The notes beneath the pieces were generated by a model. That model searched no databases. It was given only the letters and a program-made list of their open reading frames with translations, and was not told where the DNA came from. The translations under genes were made by a program, and so were the position numbers. A stretch of DNA of 64,000 nucleotides, taken from positions 102,165 to 166,164 of the forward strand of contig PBHA01000010.1 of NCBI GenBank assembly GCA_002719425.1, in the 5' to 3' direction. Origin of the DNA: Chloroflexota bacterium (lineage in GTDB: Bacteria; Chloroflexota; Dehalococcoidia; UBA1151; TMED-70). Shown one piece after another: positions 34,274 to 43,082 of the stretch. Position 1 is the first letter of the stretch. Each line of letters opens with the position of its first letter.

Positions 34274-34350
34274 TGGCGCGCCTGGCGAGATTCGAACTCA
34301 CGACTTCAGCCTTCGCAGGGCTGCACTCTATCCAACTGAGCTACAGGCGC
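34274..34350 (-). tRNA. tRNA-Arg (anticodon GCG)
   Basis: A full cloverleaf on the minus strand with encoded CCA. The acceptor is GCGCCTG / CAGGCGC, with G as discriminator. The anticodon stem CAGCC / GGCTG encloses the loop CTGCGAA, so positions 34-36 are GCG, reading CGC and CGU. Most bacteria use ACG (edited to ICG) for this box, so the anticodon is unusual. It lies 15 bases from the start of the alpha/beta hydrolase. Confidence 0.93.
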
Positions 34351-34389
34351 AAAATATTGCTTTATTATGATTTTACATAAAAAAACTGG

Positions 34390-35367
34390 TTACCAATTAA
34401 TTTTTTCTGAATTAACACAATATGTTGGTAATTTATTTTGCAAACCCTCAATGATATTATCAACTGTCATTTGTGACATTTTTTTTCTTGTTTCAACAGT
34501 CGCAGAAGCAATATGTGGCAATATAGTAAGATTGTCTAGTTTTAATATTGGGTGATCCATATTTATAGGTTCAGGATCTGTTACATCTAAAGCTGCATAA
34601 GCTATTTCTCCAGTAGATAAAGAATGATAAGTATCATCTAAATTTACGATTGGCCCTCTAGCAGTATTTATTAATGTAGATGTTTTTTTCATAAGCTTTA
34701 ACTCATTTTTTGATATTAAATTCTTTGTTTCTGGGGTGTATGGACAATGCAGTGAAACAACATCAGAGTTTTCTAATAGTTCTTCAATAGAGTTCATTCT
34801 TTCGGCTCCATAAGTTTCTTGTGGGGTAGAGCGATTATAGTAAAGGACTTTCATTCTATTATCAGCAGCAATTTTTCCAAGATAAGATCCAATCCTGCCA
34901 AAACCAATTATTCCCAAGACTGAAGATGATAGATCATATCCTAATAAATCAAGTGGTTCAAAATGAGCCCATTTGCCATTTCTAACAAATCTATCTCCCT
35001 CAGCAATTCTTCTTGCAGCAGATTGCATAAGCGTGAAAGCAAAAGAAGCAGTTGTTTCTGTCAAAACTCCAGGAGTATTAGCTACTGCTATATTCCTTTC
35101 ATTAGCAGCTTCAACATCAATATTGTCATAACCAACTCCGAATTCAGCTATGACTCTCAAAGATGAACCTGCAGCATCCATTATTTCTCCATTTACTGCA
35201 TCATTAATATGTGCAAATAAAGCAGTAGCTCCTGAAATTTTTTCTTTTAATTCTTCTTTTGTAGGAGGTTGAGGAGAGTCAATTACTATAAGATCAGAAA
35301 CCTCCTTTAGCCTATCCATTTCATTCTCAAATTGCGTTCTTGTTACTACTACCTTAGGTTTATTCAT
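34390..35367 (-). CDS. D-isomer-specific 2-hydroxyacid dehydrogenase
   Basis: A 325-residue NAD(P)-dependent 2-hydroxyacid dehydrogenase of the phosphoglycerate dehydrogenase/glyoxylate reductase group. The nucleotide loop is GIIGFGRIGSYLG (near 153-165); the catalytic Arg is in NTARGPIV, the Glu in DVTDPEP and the His in ILPHIASAT. It interconverts a 2-oxoacid and a D-2-hydroxyacid in the cytoplasm. There is no ACT domain as in full-length SerA. It lies 30 bases downstream of an alcohol dehydrogenase in the same orientation, so a two-gene catabolic operon is likely. Confidence 0.88.
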   Translation of the reverse strand: MNKPKVVVTRTQFENEMDRLKEVSDLIVIDSPQPPTKEELKEKISGATALFAHINDAVNGEIMDAAGSSLRVIAEFGVGYDNIDVEAANERNIAVANTPGVLTETTASFAFTLMQSAARRIAEGDRFVRNGKWAHFEPLDLLGYDLSSSVLGIIGFGRIGSYLGKIAADNRMKVLYYNRSTPQETYGAERMNSIEELLENSDVVSLHCPYTPETKNLISKNELKLMKKTSTLINTARGPIVNLDDTYHSLSTGEIAYAALDVTDPEPINMDHPILKLDNLTILPHIASATVETRKKMSQMTVDNIIEGLQNKLPTYCVNSEKINW

Positions 35368-35397
35368 GGTTACCTCTAATTATTATATTTTTATATT

Positions 35398-36459
35398 TTA
35401 AAATGTTACTAAAGCCCTACCAAATATTTTTCCATCTCTTAAGTCACTTAGACCTTTATTAATATCAACAAAATCATATTTTTTAGTTACAAGTTCTTTT
35501 AAAGGAAATTTACCTTCAGCATCTAATCTCAAATACATTTTAAAATCTTTATCTGGATCAGAAGCCCCATGGCTTCCTTTATATTGACGTTGAAAAAACA
35601 AAAAATCTCTAGGAGCAATTTCCATAGTCTCATGAGGCCATCCAATTAATATTGCAGTACCTCCTTTATTATAAGCTCCAGGCCCTCCTCCTCTAACCAT
35701 TGGCAAAATTATCTCGTGAGTTTTTTTAGTTCCTACAGCATCAAACGCAAAATCAACTCCACCTTTAGCAATTTTGAACACTTCTTCAATCGGATCAATC
35801 TTAGTAGAATTGATTGTATGCGTAGCACCCCATTTTCGAGCAAAATCTAATTTTTCATCTGATATATCAATAGCAACTATTGGATAAGCTTGCAATAAAG
35901 ATGCCATCTTAATTGCAGATAACCCTACTCCTCCTACTCCAATAACTGCAACTGAGTCTTCTGGTCTAACTGAAGCTGTATGTAAAACTGAACCTGCTCC
36001 AGTTAATACAGCACATCCGACAATAGAAGCTTCTTCAGTATAATATTGCGATGGTATTGGTACTACTAGTTCTTGATCAACTAAACATTTCTGAGAAAAC
36101 GTACCCATTTTACCCGTTAGTTTTTTACCCTTATATTTCATCCCTGTAATCAAACTATCTGAAAATTCCCGACCTGGAAAATTAGACCGAGGAACCCAAG
36201 TGGTAATAACCTTATCTCCTTCTTTGATAGATTTAACTGATGATCCAACATGTGTAGCAATACCAACACCTTCATGTCCTAGTAGTCTTGGACACTGATC
36301 TATAGAAGTTTTATCAATTTCATGTACTTGAGAGAGACATATTCCGCTTGCTATTTGTTCAACAACAACCTGCTCAGCAGAAGGGTCAGGAATAATCAAT
36401 TCTTCTATCTCTAATGGTTTTTTTGGTTCAACTAGTACTGCAGATAGAGTTTTAATCAT
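35398..36459 (-). CDS. Zinc-type alcohol dehydrogenase family protein
   Basis: A 353-residue medium-chain dehydrogenase related to class III alcohol dehydrogenases. The catalytic-zinc ligands are probably Cys in GICLSQVHE, the His-Glu in LLGHEGVG and Cys in IVGCAVLTGAG. The NAD loop is VIGVGGVGLSAIKMA. The structural-zinc lobe with its four closely spaced Cys is absent (replaced by a TTWVPRSNFPGREFSD region), so this is a one-zinc member. It oxidises an alcohol or reduces an aldehyde; substrate unknown. It is upstream of the 2-hydroxyacid dehydrogenase and next to tRNA-Met. Confidence 0.85.
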   Translation of the reverse strand: MIKTLSAVLVEPKKPLEIEELIIPDPSAEQVVVEQIASGICLSQVHEIDKTSIDQCPRLLGHEGVGIATHVGSSVKSIKEGDKVITTWVPRSNFPGREFSDSLITGMKYKGKKLTGKMGTFSQKCLVDQELVVPIPSQYYTEEASIVGCAVLTGAGSVLHTASVRPEDSVAVIGVGGVGLSAIKMASLLQAYPIVAIDISDEKLDFARKWGATHTINSTKIDPIEEVFKIAKGGVDFAFDAVGTKKTHEIILPMVRGGGPGAYNKGGTAILIGWPHETMEIAPRDFLFFQRQYKGSHGASDPDKDFKMYLRLDAEGKFPLKELVTKKYDFVDINKGLSDLRDGKIFGRALVTF

Positions 36460-36474
36460 GATTTATCTTTTTTT

Positions 36475-36550
36475 TGGTGGCTACGGGTGGAATTGAACCA
36501 CCGGCCTAACGCTTATGAAGCGCTCGCTCTAACCCCTGAGCTACGTAGCC
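36475..36550 (-). tRNA. tRNA-Met (anticodon CAT), elongator type
   Basis: A complete minus-strand cloverleaf with encoded CCA. The acceptor GGCTACG / CGTAGCC has normal first-pair matching, unlike an initiator, and is like that of elongator tRNA-Met. The anticodon loop is TTCATAA with stem AGCGC / GCGTT. A tRNA-Ile2 with lysidine-modified C34 also has a CAT anticodon and is not fully excluded. Confidence 0.93.
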
Positions 36551-36630
36551 ATATTTATTAACAACTAGTTTAACATGTTAACAATATAACTGTTGTATAA
36601 AAATATTAGAAATATGAGTCAATTAAATTT

Positions 36631-37113
36631 TCATTTTCTAGTGTAATTACCAGACTTTCCTCCGGTTTTTTTATCCAATTGAATATCAGTTATTCGAATG
36701 CTTTTATCTACAGATTTACACATGTCGTAAATAGTTAAAGATGCAATTGAAACTGCTGTCAAAGCTTCCATTTCAACACCAGTTTTCCAATCAGTTAAAG
36801 CAGTTCCATGGATATGAATAGTATTCTTTTCATCATTCATCGTAAAATCAATATCAACTTTACTAAGAGGGATTTGATGGCAAAGAGGAATTAAATCATG
36901 AGTTTTTTTTGATGCTGATATTGCAGCGATCTTAGCTATATTTAACACATTGCCTTTTTCAATTTGATTTTGTTTTACTAGTTGATAAGCTTTTTCAGAA
37001 AGAAATACTGTGCATGATGCAAATGCAGATCTAGAAGTTATATTTTTTTCTGATATATCAACCATATTTGCTGATCCATCCTTATCAAGATGTGAAAATT
37101 TATTTTGTTCCAT
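36631..37113 (-). CDS. moaC: Cyclic pyranopterin monophosphate synthase MoaC
   Basis: A 160-residue MoaC. The N-terminus has FSHLDKDGSANMVDIS and the conserved active-site region is LIPLCHQIPLSKVDID, followed by a GVEMEALTAVSIASLTIYD stretch typical of the family. It turns the MoaA product into cyclic pyranopterin monophosphate in molybdenum-cofactor synthesis. It is the last gene of rdgB-moaA-rnhA-moaC and its ATG overlaps the rnhA stop by one base. Confidence 0.95.
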   Translation of the reverse strand: MEQNKFSHLDKDGSANMVDISEKNITSRSAFASCTVFLSEKAYQLVKQNQIEKGNVLNIAKIAAISASKKTHDLIPLCHQIPLSKVDIDFTMNDEKNTIHIHGTALTDWKTGVEMEALTAVSIASLTIYDMCKSVDKSIRITDIQLDKKTGGKSGNYTRK

Positions 37114-37595
37114 TATTCCAATTCCTTCAACTCAAAAATTTCATCAATTTTTAGATCACTAGACATTGCAGCTTCTTTGGCCAACAAATCACATTCCTCA
37201 TTTTCAGCATGACCTTTGTGCCCTTTTACCCATTTAAACTTTACACTAAGATGATAATCACATTGGTTTATTAGCAATTCCCATAGATCAGAGTTAAGAG
37301 CCTTATTTTTTTTATCTCTCATCCAGTTATTTTGCTTCCATTTTTTTGCCCAGCCTTTTTCAATCCCGTCTATTACATACCTTGAATCTGTCGTGATTAA
37401 GACATTCTGAGGCTGTTTTAATTTTTTCAGAGCAGTTATTGGGCCTAAAAGCTCCATTCTATTATTAGTAGTTTTTCTAAATCCTTCTGAAATTTTAATT
37501 TCTTTATCCTTCCATCTCATGATAACCCCATACCCTCCTGGACCAGGGTTCCCAAGGGATGAACCATCAGAAAAAATTGTAATTTCTTCTAACAT
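37113..37595 (-). CDS. rnhA: Ribonuclease HI
   Basis: A 160-residue RNase HI. The DEDD residues are visible: Asp in IFSDGSSLGNPGPGG, Glu in NNRMELLG, Asp in TTDSRYVIDGI and the late Asp in NEECDLLAKEAA. The basic-handle region (KGWAKKWKQNNW) is present. It cuts the RNA strand of RNA/DNA hybrids. I take the ATG seven bases after the moaA stop, rather than an earlier TTG, since it begins right before the first strand. Its place between moaA and moaC is odd for a DNA-maintenance enzyme. Confidence 0.93.
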   Translation of the reverse strand: MLEEITIFSDGSSLGNPGPGGYGVIMRWKDKEIKISEGFRKTTNNRMELLGPITALKKLKQPQNVLITTDSRYVIDGIEKGWAKKWKQNNWMRDKKNKALNSDLWELLINQCDYHLSVKFKWVKGHKGHAENEECDLLAKEAAMSSDLKIDEIFELKELE

Positions 37596-37602
37596 AGATT
37601 TT

Positions 37603-38622
37603 CTAACCACCAATCTGAAACATCTCTATTTTTTTATGATTTGTTTTAGAAGAAAGTTTATGCCTAATTTCTGAATACCTATCATTTCTATTTAGCCAAA
37701 CCTCTGAAATAATTCTATGTAATTCTTTTTGAGAACAACCATTTCTCAGTGGTTTTCGTAAATCAAAACCACTATTTGCAAAAAGGCAAGTTACTAACTT
37801 ACCATCCATCGTAATCCTTGCTCTTGTGCAAGTTGAACAAAAGGGTTTTGAAACGGAACTTATAAATCCAAATTCTGTTGAATAATCTTCAAGAATGTAT
37901 CTTTTTGCAACTTCACCATGATAATTTTCTTCTAAAGATTTTACTTTATATTCTTTTTCTATTATTTCTAAAATATCTTGAATAGTTAAGACTTGTGACA
38001 ACTCCCATCCATTGAGATTACCTACATCCATATACTCAATAAATCTAACAATATTATTTGACCCTCTAAAATAATTAATTAGGTCAAGAATTGAGTGTTC
38101 ATTAACACCTTTTTGGACAACACAATTAATTTTGATTTGTTCAAATCCTTTTTTGTTAGCACTTTCAATAGCAGATAAAACCTTATTAACATCAAAATTT
38201 TGATCACTCATTTTCTTAAATGTAATCTCGTCAATAGCATCAAGAGAAACCGTAATTCTATTTAATCCTGCCTCTAAAAGAGTATCAATTTTTGGCTCAA
38301 GTAAGTATCCATTCGTAGTCATAGCTATATCATCTATGCCTTTTATTTTTGAAAGCTTTGATATTAATTCTTCAATATTTTTTCTAACTAAGGGTTCTCC
38401 CCCTGTTAGTCTTATTTTTGTAACTCCTAAATCTGCAAAACTCGTAACAATTTTTTCAATTTCATCGAAATCAAGTAATTCTTCCTTTGGTAAAAACTTA
38501 AAAGCTTCTCCATATACTTCCTTAGGCATGCAATAGGTGCATCGAAAATTACATCTGTCAGTAACAGAAATTCTTAAGTCTCTGACAGGCCTATTATATT
38601 TATCAAAAATATTTTTCATCAT
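37603..38622 (-). CDS. moaA: GTP 3',8-cyclase MoaA
   Basis: A 339-residue radical-SAM enzyme. The N-terminal cluster motif is CNFRCTYC (near residues 24-31), the C-terminal cluster is CSTCTRARITMDGKLVTC, and the protein ends in the Gly-Gly tail (FQIGG) required for activity in MoaA. It cyclises GTP in the first step of molybdenum-cofactor synthesis. It begins right after the rdgB stop and is followed by rnhA and moaC, so the four form an operon. Confidence 0.96.
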   Translation of the reverse strand: MMKNIFDKYNRPVRDLRISVTDRCNFRCTYCMPKEVYGEAFKFLPKEELLDFDEIEKIVTSFADLGVTKIRLTGGEPLVRKNIEELISKLSKIKGIDDIAMTTNGYLLEPKIDTLLEAGLNRITVSLDAIDEITFKKMSDQNFDVNKVLSAIESANKKGFEQIKINCVVQKGVNEHSILDLINYFRGSNNIVRFIEYMDVGNLNGWELSQVLTIQDILEIIEKEYKVKSLEENYHGEVAKRYILEDYSTEFGFISSVSKPFCSTCTRARITMDGKLVTCLFANSGFDLRKPLRNGCSQKELHRIISEVWLNRNDRYSEIRHKLSSKTNHKKIEMFQIGG

Positions 38623-39216
38623 TTATATAATTTTATCGGTTATAAGCATTTTAAGAAATTCATCTATTGATTTCCTTCTGTGAGAGATATTATTTTTCTC
38701 ATGTTTTGACATTGAAGCAGTTGTTTTATTCACACCAATCGGCATAAATATTGGATCATATCCAAAACCATTAACTCCTTCTTTACTATCAGAAATAAAA
38801 CCTTCCATAATTCCTTCTGAAAAAAGTGGATAATTATAAAAACCAATCCCACAAATGATTGATACAAATCTAGCACTTCTTTGCTTAGACTCAACTCCAT
38901 TCATATTTTTTAGAACAAGATCAACTCTCTGGTCATCATTCAGGTCTTTGCCACCATATCTTGCAGACAATATTCCAGGTTCTCCATTCAAAAAATCAAC
39001 TACCAAACCTGAATCTTCAGAAATAGTTGGAATATTAGAGATTTCATAGTACTCTTTAGCTTTCTTCAGTGCGTTTTCACGAAAAGTTTCTCCATCCTCA
39101 TTAACATCTATATTAATATCAAGATCTTTGAGACTTAATATTTGAATTTTGGATGGAAAAATATCTCGAAATTCCCTTATTTTACCTAAATTTGTTGTAG
39201 CAACCAATACTCTCAT
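38623..39216 (-). CDS. rdgB: XTP/dITP diphosphatase RdgB (HAM1)
   Basis: A 197-residue HAM1/RdgB protein, recognised by VATTNLGKIREFRDI at the N-terminus, SEDSGLVVDFLNGEPGI in the middle and GFGYDPIFMP near the C-terminus. It removes ITP, dITP and XTP from the nucleotide pool. It is the first gene of the rdgB-moaA-rnhA-moaC run and is divergent from the cox operon. Confidence 0.95.
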   Translation of the reverse strand: MRVLVATTNLGKIREFRDIFPSKIQILSLKDLDINIDVNEDGETFRENALKKAKEYYEISNIPTISEDSGLVVDFLNGEPGILSARYGGKDLNDDQRVDLVLKNMNGVESKQRSARFVSIICGIGFYNYPLFSEGIMEGFISDSKEGVNGFGYDPIFMPIGVNKTTASMSKHEKNNISHRRKSIDEFLKMLITDKII

Positions 39217-39249
39217 AAATAGTTTATTTAATTATGTTTTTTTTGATAA

Positions 39250-39278
39250 TTACAATAAAACTCAATAAATGCTATAAT
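39250..39278 (+). promoter_or_regulatory. Sigma-70-type promoter of the cox operon
   Basis: TTACAA at 39250-39255 and a perfect TATAAT at 39273-39278, 17 bases apart. Transcription would start near 39285, giving a leader of about 75 bases before coxB. Confidence 0.65.
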
Positions 39279-39359
39279 TCTTGATGTCTAAATCGGTAAA
39301 AAATCTTACAATGTATTTAAAATTAGATTAATTTTAATTTATCTAAATCCAAGAATTAT

Positions 39360-40499
39360 ATGTATAAGAGAATTAAATCTATAATTTGGGTCGGTGTGAT
39401 GTTTTCGCTTTTGCTATTTGCAATGGCTTGTAATTCAGACAGTCCTCAATCAACATTTGACCCTCATGGCCCTATAGCTGAACTTCAAAAGAATTTATTT
39501 ATGTTCACTTTTTGGATTGCCGTTGTTGTGTTCATTATAGTTGAAGGTGGAATAATATATCTCACATTCAAATATAGAAAGAAAGATGACAATTTACCTG
39601 TACAAACTCATGGGAATCTAAAACTTGAGATTACATGGACAATAATTCCAGCAATTATTGTTGTTATTATTGCAATTCCTACAGTCATAGCAATTTGGGA
39701 GACTCAAGTAATGCCCGAAGAGGAAGATTCTCTGGTAATTGAAGCAGTTGGACACCAATGGTGGTTTGAATTCAAATATCCAACAGAAGAGATAGTTACA
39801 GCAAATGAATTACATCTTCCCGAAGATAAAGACATAATTGTCAAAATCGGATCTCAAGATGTACTTCATTCTTTTTGGATACCAAAAATAGCTGGTAAGG
39901 TAGATATGGTTCCTAATCACCAGAATCAGTTATATATTAAAGCAGATGAACCTGGACTATATTATGGGCAATGTGCAGAATTCTGTGGGATAGTTCATGC
40001 AATGATGAGGTTCAGAGTTATCGTACATACTCAGGAAGATTATCAAAATTGGTTGGATGAAATGAGAACACCACCTGCTAAATTAACTTCAGGATCAGAC
40101 GAAGATGAAGGAAGAAAACTTTTTGTTGGAAACTGTAGTATGTGCCATACTTATGATTCATACAAAAAAGGAGCCTATACTAAAGAAGTAACATCTCAAT
40201 ATAATCGATGGGAAGAATGGAAAAATGATAAGGAAAATTCTGCGATTGTGTCAGCACCAAATCTAACTCATTTTGGTAATAGAATAACTCTAGCAGCTGG
40301 AATCAAAGAAAATAATTTAGAAAATCTAATAAAATGGATTGAAAATCCAGATGAGATCAAAATTGGAACAAGGATGAAAAATCATGCTTCAATTTACAGA
40401 GATGGAAATGAACTCTCAAATGAGCAAATAAATCAAATAGCAAAATATTTATTAAGTCTGAAGCCTTCTCAAGAAAGCTCAGCTACTTATAATAAATAA
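39360..40499 (+). CDS. coxB: Cytochrome c oxidase subunit II with fused cytochrome c
   Basis: A 379-residue subunit II of caa3 type. A signal/lipobox-like start (LLFAMAC) is followed by two membrane helices (about 45-70 and 93-113), the CuA cupredoxin domain with H170, C205, E207, C209, H213 and M216 (GQCAEFCGIVHAMM), and a C-terminal cytochrome c domain with C259-x-x-C-H263. It takes electrons from a soluble or membrane cytochrome through its own haem to CuA. It leads the operon coxB-A-C-D-ctaG and has a promoter about 80 bases upstream. Confidence 0.95.
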   Translation: MYKRIKSIIWVGVMFSLLLFAMACNSDSPQSTFDPHGPIAELQKNLFMFTFWIAVVVFIIVEGGIIYLTFKYRKKDDNLPVQTHGNLKLEITWTIIPAIIVVIIAIPTVIAIWETQVMPEEEDSLVIEAVGHQWWFEFKYPTEEIVTANELHLPEDKDIIVKIGSQDVLHSFWIPKIAGKVDMVPNHQNQLYIKADEPGLYYGQCAEFCGIVHAMMRFRVIVHTQEDYQNWLDEMRTPPAKLTSGSDEDEGRKLFVGNCSMCHTYDSYKKGAYTKEVTSQYNRWEEWKNDKENSAIVSAPNLTHFGNRITLAAGIKENNLENLIKWIENPDEIKIGTRMKNHASIYRDGNELSNEQINQIAKYLLSLKPSQESSATYNK

Positions 40500-40511
40500 A
40501 AGAGGTGTAAT

Positions 40512-42404
40512 TTGAGTACAATAAGTAAACCAAAACAATTTCAACTACCAAGAATATTTCCAAGACCTATGTCGCATTACGGTATTTGGTCTTGGTTAGG
40601 CACAGTAGATCATAAAAAAATAGGTACTATGTATGGTGTAGTTTCCTTTTTTTGGTTCATTATGGGTGGAATTGAAGCTTTACTTATAAGAGTTCAACTT
40701 TCGCATGCTGAAGCGGAAATTATAAGCCCAGAACTATATAATCAACTATTTACTATGCATGGAACAACCATGGTATTTTTAGTTGTAATGCCTCTTTCTG
40801 CCGCATTTTTCAACTGGTTGATTCCACTACAATTAGGAGCTAGAGATGTAGCATTCCCAAGACTTAATGCACTAAGTCTATGGGTTTTTATATTCGGATC
40901 TATACTAATGAATATTAGTTGGTTTACAGGTGGAGCACCTAATGGTGGTTGGTTCGGATATCCTCCAAACTCTACAGTCCAATTCAATCCTGGTAATGGA
41001 ATGACTTATTGGGTAATGGGACTGAACGTGCTTGGAATAGCATCAATAGCTGCTGGATTAAACTTCATAGTAACCATAATAAATATGAGAGCCCCTGGAA
41101 TGTCTCTGATGAAAATGCCTGTATTCACATGGATGACTTTCATTACTTCAATACTGATTGTACTAGCGCTTCCTGTTTTAGGTGTAGCTGGAATTCAAAT
41201 GACAGCTGATAGAGTATATGGAACTAATTTTTTCAACTCTGAAGCAGGTGGAGATCCAATCTTTTGGCAACATATTTTTTGGTTATTCGGTCATCCTGAG
41301 GTATATATATTGATACTTCCTGCTATGGGAATTATTTCAGAAATTTTGCCTACTTTTGCCCGAAAACCTCTATTTGGTTATAGCTTCATAGTCTTCTCTG
41401 GTGCAGGTATTGGATTTATGGGATGGTTTGTATGGAGTCATCATATGTTTACTGTCGGTCTAGGTCCCGCTGCAAATACTGCCTTTACAATTTCTACTAT
41501 GTTTATTGCTGTGCCTACTGGTGTAAAAATATTTAACTGGATGGCAACTCTTTGGGGAGGATCGATAAGATTTACAACTTCTATGCTTTTTTCTATTGGT
41601 TTTATAGCGATGTTTACAATTGGTGGACTATCTGGAGTAACTCATGCAGTATCACCATCTGACGCTCAACAGCAGGATACTTACTACGTAGTTGCTCATT
41701 TCCATTATGTTTTGTTTGGAGGGGCTATTTTTGCGATATTCGCTGGACTATATTTTTGGTGGCCTAAGTTTTTTGGATATTTCTTGAATGAGAAAATTGG
41801 AAAAGTTAATTTTATTCTTATGATGATTGGGTTTAATCTTCAGTTTGCTCCAATGCACTGGGTTGGTCTTGATGGTATGCCAAGAAGAATTTATACATAT
41901 GCGGATAACATGGGGTGGGAAGTTTCCAACCTGGCTGCTACTTTTGGTGGATTTATAATTGCTGTAGCAGTTTCTTTATTTATATTCAACGTTATCTACT
42001 CAATGAAAAAAAGAGAGGTTGCATCTGGTGACCCTTGGGATGGAAGAACTTTAGAGTGGTCTATTTCATCACCTCCACCACACTATAATTTTGCAAAACT
42101 TCCAGAAGTATCTCATATAGATGATTGGTGGTACAAGAAATATCCTAGTCTTTTAGAAGGTAGCCCAAAAGGATCTCTAGAACCAAAAGCTAAAGTCGAA
42201 GACACTTCAAAAGTTAATGAAGATGATATTCACCTACCTGATTTATCTTATTATCCTTTATTTATAGGAATAGGATTGTCACTAGCAGCTCTAGGTGTTA
42301 TGTACACTTATGCTTTAGTAACAATAGGATTAATATTAGTTTTTTGGGGTTCTATAGGATGGTCGACTGAGCCTGTAAACGAACCTCACGATAGTCATCA
42401 TTAG
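40512..42404 (+). CDS. coxA: Cytochrome c oxidase subunit I
   Basis: A 630-residue haem-copper oxidase subunit I. It has the CuB/cross-linked Tyr motif GHPEVYILILP, the HH pair in WSHHMFTVG, the K-channel Lys in PTGVKIFNW and the haem ligands in VAHFHYVLFGG. The Glu in HPEVY marks an A-type proton channel. Two extra hydrophobic segments at the C-terminus (about 575-620) exceed the usual 12 helices. It starts at a TTG with AGAGGTG upstream. It forms the catalytic core that reduces oxygen and pumps protons. Confidence 0.95.
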   Translation: MSTISKPKQFQLPRIFPRPMSHYGIWSWLGTVDHKKIGTMYGVVSFFWFIMGGIEALLIRVQLSHAEAEIISPELYNQLFTMHGTTMVFLVVMPLSAAFFNWLIPLQLGARDVAFPRLNALSLWVFIFGSILMNISWFTGGAPNGGWFGYPPNSTVQFNPGNGMTYWVMGLNVLGIASIAAGLNFIVTIINMRAPGMSLMKMPVFTWMTFITSILIVLALPVLGVAGIQMTADRVYGTNFFNSEAGGDPIFWQHIFWLFGHPEVYILILPAMGIISEILPTFARKPLFGYSFIVFSGAGIGFMGWFVWSHHMFTVGLGPAANTAFTISTMFIAVPTGVKIFNWMATLWGGSIRFTTSMLFSIGFIAMFTIGGLSGVTHAVSPSDAQQQDTYYVVAHFHYVLFGGAIFAIFAGLYFWWPKFFGYFLNEKIGKVNFILMMIGFNLQFAPMHWVGLDGMPRRIYTYADNMGWEVSNLAATFGGFIIAVAVSLFIFNVIYSMKKREVASGDPWDGRTLEWSISSPPPHYNFAKLPEVSHIDDWWYKKYPSLLEGSPKGSLEPKAKVEDTSKVNEDDIHLPDLSYYPLFIGIGLSLAALGVMYTYALVTIGLILVFWGSIGWSTEPVNEPHDSHH

Positions 42405-42416
42405 AAAGAAGGAATA

Positions 42417-43067
42417 ATGTCAAGCGATAATGTAACAATACACCACGGTGAAGAGATAAATAACTCTACTGGAGTTAGTAATAAAAAATTGCTAATGTGG
42501 GCTTTTCTAGGTTCAGATGTAATGTTTTTTGGAACCTTCATTGGAACTTTCATGGCTTATAGAAATAAAAGTTTAAATGGTCCTTACCCAGCAGATACAC
42601 TTGATATACCTATAACTACAGTTAGTACATTTGTGCTCCTAATGAGCTCATTAGGAATTGTTTTAGCATTACATTACTTAAAAGAATCTAAAATGGGATT
42701 AGCTAAATTTTGGTTGTTTGCTGTAATAGTAATGGGATTAATCTTCATGGGTTTTCAAGTTTATGAATTTAGCCATTTTGCTCATATTGGAATGACACCA
42801 CAGGTCAATTTATTTGGATCTACCTTCTTTACACTTACAAGTTTACATGGAGCTCATGTTTCATTAGGAATATTATGGCTTGGATTCCTACTATATAACG
42901 AATTCAATGGGAATTTGACTAGTGATAATGCTGTTGATTTAGAAATTGCAGGACTTTATTGGCATTTCGTTGATATTGTATGGATTATTATTTTTGGATT
43001 ATTATACTTAATAACGGCTGGTGATGGAGTTCCTCCAGGTGGAATACCATGGGAAGCTGTACACTAA
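42417..43067 (+). CDS. coxC: Cytochrome c oxidase subunit III
   Basis: A 216-residue subunit III with five or six membrane helices. The ending ITAGDGVPPGGIPWEAVH and the LTSLHGAHVSLGILWLGF segment (HGxHV motif) are typical, and WHFVDIVWIIIF is the conserved last helix. The ATG has GAAGGA upstream. It stabilises the catalytic core and is needed for lasting proton pumping. Confidence 0.94.
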   Translation: MSSDNVTIHHGEEINNSTGVSNKKLLMWAFLGSDVMFFGTFIGTFMAYRNKSLNGPYPADTLDIPITTVSTFVLLMSSLGIVLALHYLKESKMGLAKFWLFAVIVMGLIFMGFQVYEFSHFAHIGMTPQVNLFGSTFFTLTSLHGAHVSLGILWLGFLLYNEFNGNLTSDNAVDLEIAGLYWHFVDIVWIIIFGLLYLITAGDGVPPGGIPWEAVH

Positions 43068-43082
43068 AAAGGAGTAATAAAA

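Noticed and set aside
34260..34301. N-terminal extension of the alpha/beta hydrolase into the tRNA-Arg gene
   Set aside because: The extension codes from tRNA sequence. The internal ATG has a strong GGAGGGA site.
34185..34370. Plus-strand ORF across the tRNA-Arg gene
   Set aside because: It is the reverse complement of a tRNA and the start of a real gene. Such readings of tRNA genes are a known artefact.
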